Part shown: piece by piece, positions 32,169 to 34,731 of the stretch
Numbering within the stretch: the first letter of the stretch is position 1
Layout: every line of letters begins with the position of its first letter
Source: Candidatus Aminicenantota bacterium
GTDB lineage: Bacteria > Acidobacteriota > Aminicenantia > Aminicenantales > Aminicenantaceae
Length of the DNA: 34,731 nucleotides
NCBI GenBank assembly: GCA_030603565.1
Contig: JAUVXM010000021.1
Location: 1 to 34,731, forward strand
Direction: 5' to 3'
The notes under the pieces: model-generated
The model's input: the letters and a program-made list of their open reading frames with translations, nothing else
What the model was told of the DNA's origin: nothing
The model's database searches: none
Position numbers and translations under genes: made by a program

Positions 32169-32666
32169 TTATTTATTCCCTTTTTTCAATACTATGCAAA
32201 AAAGGATATAAGAGAAGCCTGCAATAAGTAATATTACGGCTGTTTCTACTGCTAAAGTATTCCAATTGATAAAAAAATGTCTTTTACTTATAAGCATATA
32301 AGGCGAAAAAACCCATCCGCTTTTCCTGTGTATTATTACTACTTTTTCATAGTTTGTAGGCTTAAAATAATCAGAAAAAGGACGGAGACCAGACTCTAAC
32401 TCTTTCTTCTCTTCTTCCTTTGCAAATAGATCAGGAAACGGGGGAAGGACAAATTTCTTTTCTTCCTTTTTTTCTTCCTTTGGGAAGAGTTCAGGGCAAG
32501 GGGGGAACCCAGGTTTTAACCCCTTCTTTTCTTGTTCTTTTTCCCACTGAGAAAAGTCAGGAAGACGCTTCTTCTCGATAGAGAAAGAGGAATATGGAAC
32601 AATCAAAAATGCAACAAATAATAAATACCCAAAAATTAACAAAATATTCTTTTTACATTTATTCAT
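32169..32666 (-). CDS. Membrane protein with repeated Pro/Glu/Lys segments
   Basis: The 165-residue protein has a hydrophobic N-terminal segment (about 8-29, signal or anchor) and a second near the C-terminus (about 140-160), so it spans the membrane once or twice. Between them lie three related units: KPGFPPCPELFPKEEKKEEK, VLPPFPDLFAKEEEKKE and GLRPFSDYFKPT. Each has a Pro-Phe core and a strongly charged Glu/Lys tail. This is an extended, probably stiff or disordered spacer in the periplasm. The ATG has AGGGG at the right distance. No family is recognised. Confidence 0.6.
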   Translation of the reverse strand: MNKCKKNILLIFGYLLFVAFLIVPYSSFSIEKKRLPDFSQWEKEQEKKGLKPGFPPCPELFPKEEKKEEKKFVLPPFPDLFAKEEEKKELESGLRPFSDYFKPTNYEKVVIIHRKSGWVFSPYMLISKRHFFINWNTLAVETAVILLIAGFSYILFCIVLKKGNK

Positions 32667-32745
32667 TTTATCCCCTAATATGAGAATTTTTAATCCTTTT
32701 ATCTGTCTTCTATAATAGGATAATTATTCACATTAAAGTAATTTG

Positions 32746-33210
32746 TCAATTATTTAGTTGCTTTATCGCTTCCCAAAAAAATATATATGCTGCTTTTATA
32801 AGCTCTTCTCTTTTTGGCAAGTAATCTTTCAGACTGGGCTTGATTTTGGTATCGTAAGCCTTTATTACTTGCGAGGTAACATCTTCACACCCTTCTCTCA
32901 GGGCTGCTTCCAGTCGGGTATGGTACTGTTGTCCATAAATCTTTTGTAAAGTTATATCGCCATGTTGGAGTCTGCGATGCAGGAGGGCAAGCAAATGCGA
33001 AAAATATTTCTTTTGTCTAAGAATCTTTAATCTACGGATTTTTTCGCGAGTTATTTGGAAGCCATCAATAAAAAAAGGCTTATCATTTTCGTGAGGGAAC
33101 ACAACTTCATCAATTAGATGGGCAAAGGTTAGGTTTGTTAGAATAAGCGGCTTATCATACTCCTTTGCCTCAGCGAAAACTGCAAATAACTCCTCTCTTT
33201 CTTTGCTCAT
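32746..33210 (-). CDS. Hypothetical helical protein
   Basis: The 154-residue soluble protein starts at the ATG at 33210 (MSKEREEL), supported by AAGGAGGGAAAC directly before it; the longer frame to 33246 has no such site. Mid-protein it is basic (REKIRRLKILRQKKYFSHLL, then LLHRRLQHGD) and the C-terminus is helical (IKAAYIFFWEAIKQLN). The IL/TNLTFAHLIDEVV part near 25 and QKIYGQQYHTRLEAALREG near 90 look conserved but I do not recognise a family. It could be a nucleic-acid-binding or regulatory protein. It sits alone on the minus strand. Confidence 0.5.
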   Translation of the reverse strand: MSKEREELFAVFAEAKEYDKPLILTNLTFAHLIDEVVFPHENDKPFFIDGFQITREKIRRLKILRQKKYFSHLLALLHRRLQHGDITLQKIYGQQYHTRLEAALREGCEDVTSQVIKAYDTKIKPSLKDYLPKREELIKAAYIFFWEAIKQLNN

Positions 33211-33390
33211 AGTTTCCCTCCTTATGAGAATTTCTCTCATACTCAACCGTCTCTCTCTAATGAGGCGTTTTTCCAGCTAAGCTGTCATATTATCCCCGAG
33301 AGGCTAGGGCTGCCTGGTCTCCATGCACCTCAATTCTATTTGCTGTTTATGTCAAAAATTTGTTTTTATAATTCTATAAAAATTTTAAAT

Positions 33391-34107
33391 TCACGGTGAT
33401 TGACAAAAATCAATAAATATTCTACCTAACTCTCCAGCTCTATCTCCTACTAGACGCAATCCACTTGCAGATGTCATTGTTTGAAAAACGCTTTTGTCAG
33501 TGTTAATTAATCCTAACTGAAACAAATCACCAAACGCTGATTCTATAATGGAAATATTTAATTCAGGCATTAATGTTTTAAAAATATCTGTGAAACCTCC
33601 TCGGATTGAACTAGGCTCAATCCCTTGTTCTTGAATATAACCTTCTGGATTAGCAAGAAACTTTAAAATCCTTATATGCAGAACTGATAACGTATTAACT
33701 AAACTAAGAAAGAACTCTTTTTCCTCTTGTATTACATCCTGTCTTATTGCTGAATTTAATAATATTGCTCTGAATGCTTCAATTTTCTCTTTTTGATAAT
33801 TTTGAGCAGCACCTCGAAATGATTGTTCAAACATATAAGCAAATTCATCTTTCATAATGTACTCACTATCTATTTTGTCATTTAATCTTTTAAGGTCATC
33901 AGCAACCTGCCGTGCAAATTTATCTATCCTCTTGAATTTTGAGTCCGGAATATAGTCTGTAAGTAAAGAAGCAATAGAGGCACCAACAGGAAGAGATGTT
34001 AAAGTAGCTTTGAATATATTATAAACGTGCTCTCCTGCGGAAATAGATTGAATTTGACCCTTAATATCCTTAATTAATTTGGTTTTGTCCTTAATTTCTT
34101 TTGTCAT
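33391..34107 (-). CDS. Hypothetical protein with one membrane-like segment
   Basis: The 238-residue protein has a hydrophobic glycine/serine-rich stretch near residues 29-50 (ATLTSLPVGASIASLL), a helical middle rich in charge (FARQVADDLKRLNDKIDSEY) and DEFAYMFEQSFRGAAQNYQ, and a C-terminal part of winged-helix type (LFQLGLINTDKSVFQTMTSA then SGLRLV). I recall similar uncharacterised proteins on mobile DNA but cannot name a family. The membrane-like segment beside a soluble domain is a pattern shared with some abortive-infection effectors (inference). A strong GGGGGG ribosome site precedes the ATG. It is the first gene of the leftward series and faces the non-coding right end of the window. 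Confidence 0.6.
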   Translation of the reverse strand: MTKEIKDKTKLIKDIKGQIQSISAGEHVYNIFKATLTSLPVGASIASLLTDYIPDSKFKRIDKFARQVADDLKRLNDKIDSEYIMKDEFAYMFEQSFRGAAQNYQKEKIEAFRAILLNSAIRQDVIQEEKEFFLSLVNTLSVLHIRILKFLANPEGYIQEQGIEPSSIRGGFTDIFKTLMPELNISIIESAFGDLFQLGLINTDKSVFQTMTSASGLRLVGDRAGELGRIFIDFCQSP

Positions 34108-34731
34108 GAATCCCCCCTTTTTAGTAAATCAATATTTTTATGAAAATAATCAATAATAGTAAAACCAAAATTTTACTTTTCATCTATCCCTACTGCTGTT
34201 TTTTATGGTTTTATTTTATGCCCCATAAACGCATCTGTCAAATAAACTACCATCAAACGCCCTTTCCCCTCAGAGAATCGTCCTTCCGTACCCTGTTGTC
34301 CTGCTGCCTGCTGCCAGGGCAGTTGCTAGAGCCAGAGGTGAAGAGGTCTGACCCCAGCACTGAGACTACCTATATAAAAAATTTACTTAGCCAGGAAAAT
34401 CCTGGCAAGAAAATAAGGTTCTGAGGGAAGCCAGGTAAATAAAGAAAAACCCTGACTTCCTTTAAAGCTGAGGTTAAAAAATGCCAAAACCAACCTATAT
34501 ATGGAAACTGATAACCATTTTTATCCTGTTTTTTAATTTCCCCTGTAAAATAGCTAACTTTCAAAAAGCATTGACCCGCCAAAATAGGCCAATTCCCCCC
34601 GAGAGAAAATGCCAAAAAACGCAAAATGCATGGTTTAGTATGAGTCTAAAATTAGTGTCGCTTAAATCGGCTTACAGGGCGTTTTTTCTTAGTAACGTTT
34701 TCCCGAATCCCATTACTTTTTTCCTTAATTT
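34108..34731. other. Right-end stretch with no convincing gene
   Basis: Open frames exist on both strands (34140-34424 and 34370-34624) but both lack ribosome sites and read like noncoding DNA. The stretch holds a perfect hairpin GCCAGGA-AAA-TCCTGGC (34390-34406), a second CCAGG/CCTG pairing near 34430-34460, a CTGCC...GGCAG pair near 34305-34320, and AGGTCTGACCCC near 34345, a string I associate with transposon-related noncoding DNA. It could be the edge of another insertion continuing beyond the window. Confidence 0.35.

Noticed and set aside
34140-34624. Two open frames at the right end (34140-34424 +, 34370-34624 -)
   Set aside because: They overlap each other in part, have no ribosome sites, and their residues look like translated noncoding DNA.

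Overview
The window looks like chromosomal DNA from an uncultured Gram-negative-type bacterium. It encodes a periplasmic HtrA protease, a class A penicillin-binding protein, DapF and a secreted glycosidase with a signal peptide. The FecR-like protein and the overall gene style recall Acidobacteriota/Aminicenantota-type genomes. That placement is a weak impression from memory, not a search result.

Layout. (1) 1-3.9 kb is an accessory strip: ends of unidentified genes, a small secreted protein, a small double helix-turn-helix protein, a DUF5677-like protein, a fragment of an IS3-family element, and a nucleotidyltransferase/HEPN toxin-antitoxin pair with its promoter and palindromic operator. 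(2) 4.0-7.4 kb holds a large secreted debranching-type glycosidase and a hicBA toxin-antitoxin pair. (3) 7.4-28.2 kb is core chromosome: a flippase-like membrane protein, nrdR, lon and thiL run rightward; dapF and htrA run leftward; then come tmk, a bifunctional penicillin-binding protein, a FecR-like protein, a histone-deacetylase-family hydrolase with a sodium/solute symporter, a B12-binding radical SAM protein, and smc. (4) At 28.28 kb there is tRNA-Thr(CGT). Next to it is a broken gene fragment into which the 3' end of a large serine recombinase runs. From there to the right edge lies what I read as an integrated element: an RHH regulator / unknown / recombinase operon with its own promoter and operator, then AT-rich, leftward genes of unknown function, one with a HEPN-like motif.

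The most unusual signal is not a gene. A composite repeat of about 245 bp occurs four times between 14.7 and 23.1 kb, always between genes. One end is a module with conserved 14-base inverted arms that covary between copies. The other end is a GC-richer module able to form two mutually exclusive hairpins. In three of the four copies the same end lies only about 10-27 bp from the start codon of a gene (htrA, the penicillin-binding protein, the symporter), so the repeat supplies the 5' leader, and perhaps the promoter, of those genes. One copy ends in an exact 37-bp direct duplication of its own terminus. Another is cut short by a second, unrelated element of 191 bp with its own terminal inverted repeats.

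How the genes fit together. Most core genes are housekeeping: dNTP control (NrdR), protein quality control (Lon, HtrA), cofactor synthesis (ThiL), lysine/peptidoglycan precursor (DapF), dTTP supply (Tmk), wall synthesis (PBP) and chromosome condensation (SMC). Overlapping stops and starts (flippase/nrdR, lon/thiL, htrA/dapF, symporter/deacetylase) show short operons. The flanks carry selfish or defence-like functions and are visibly richer in A+T.
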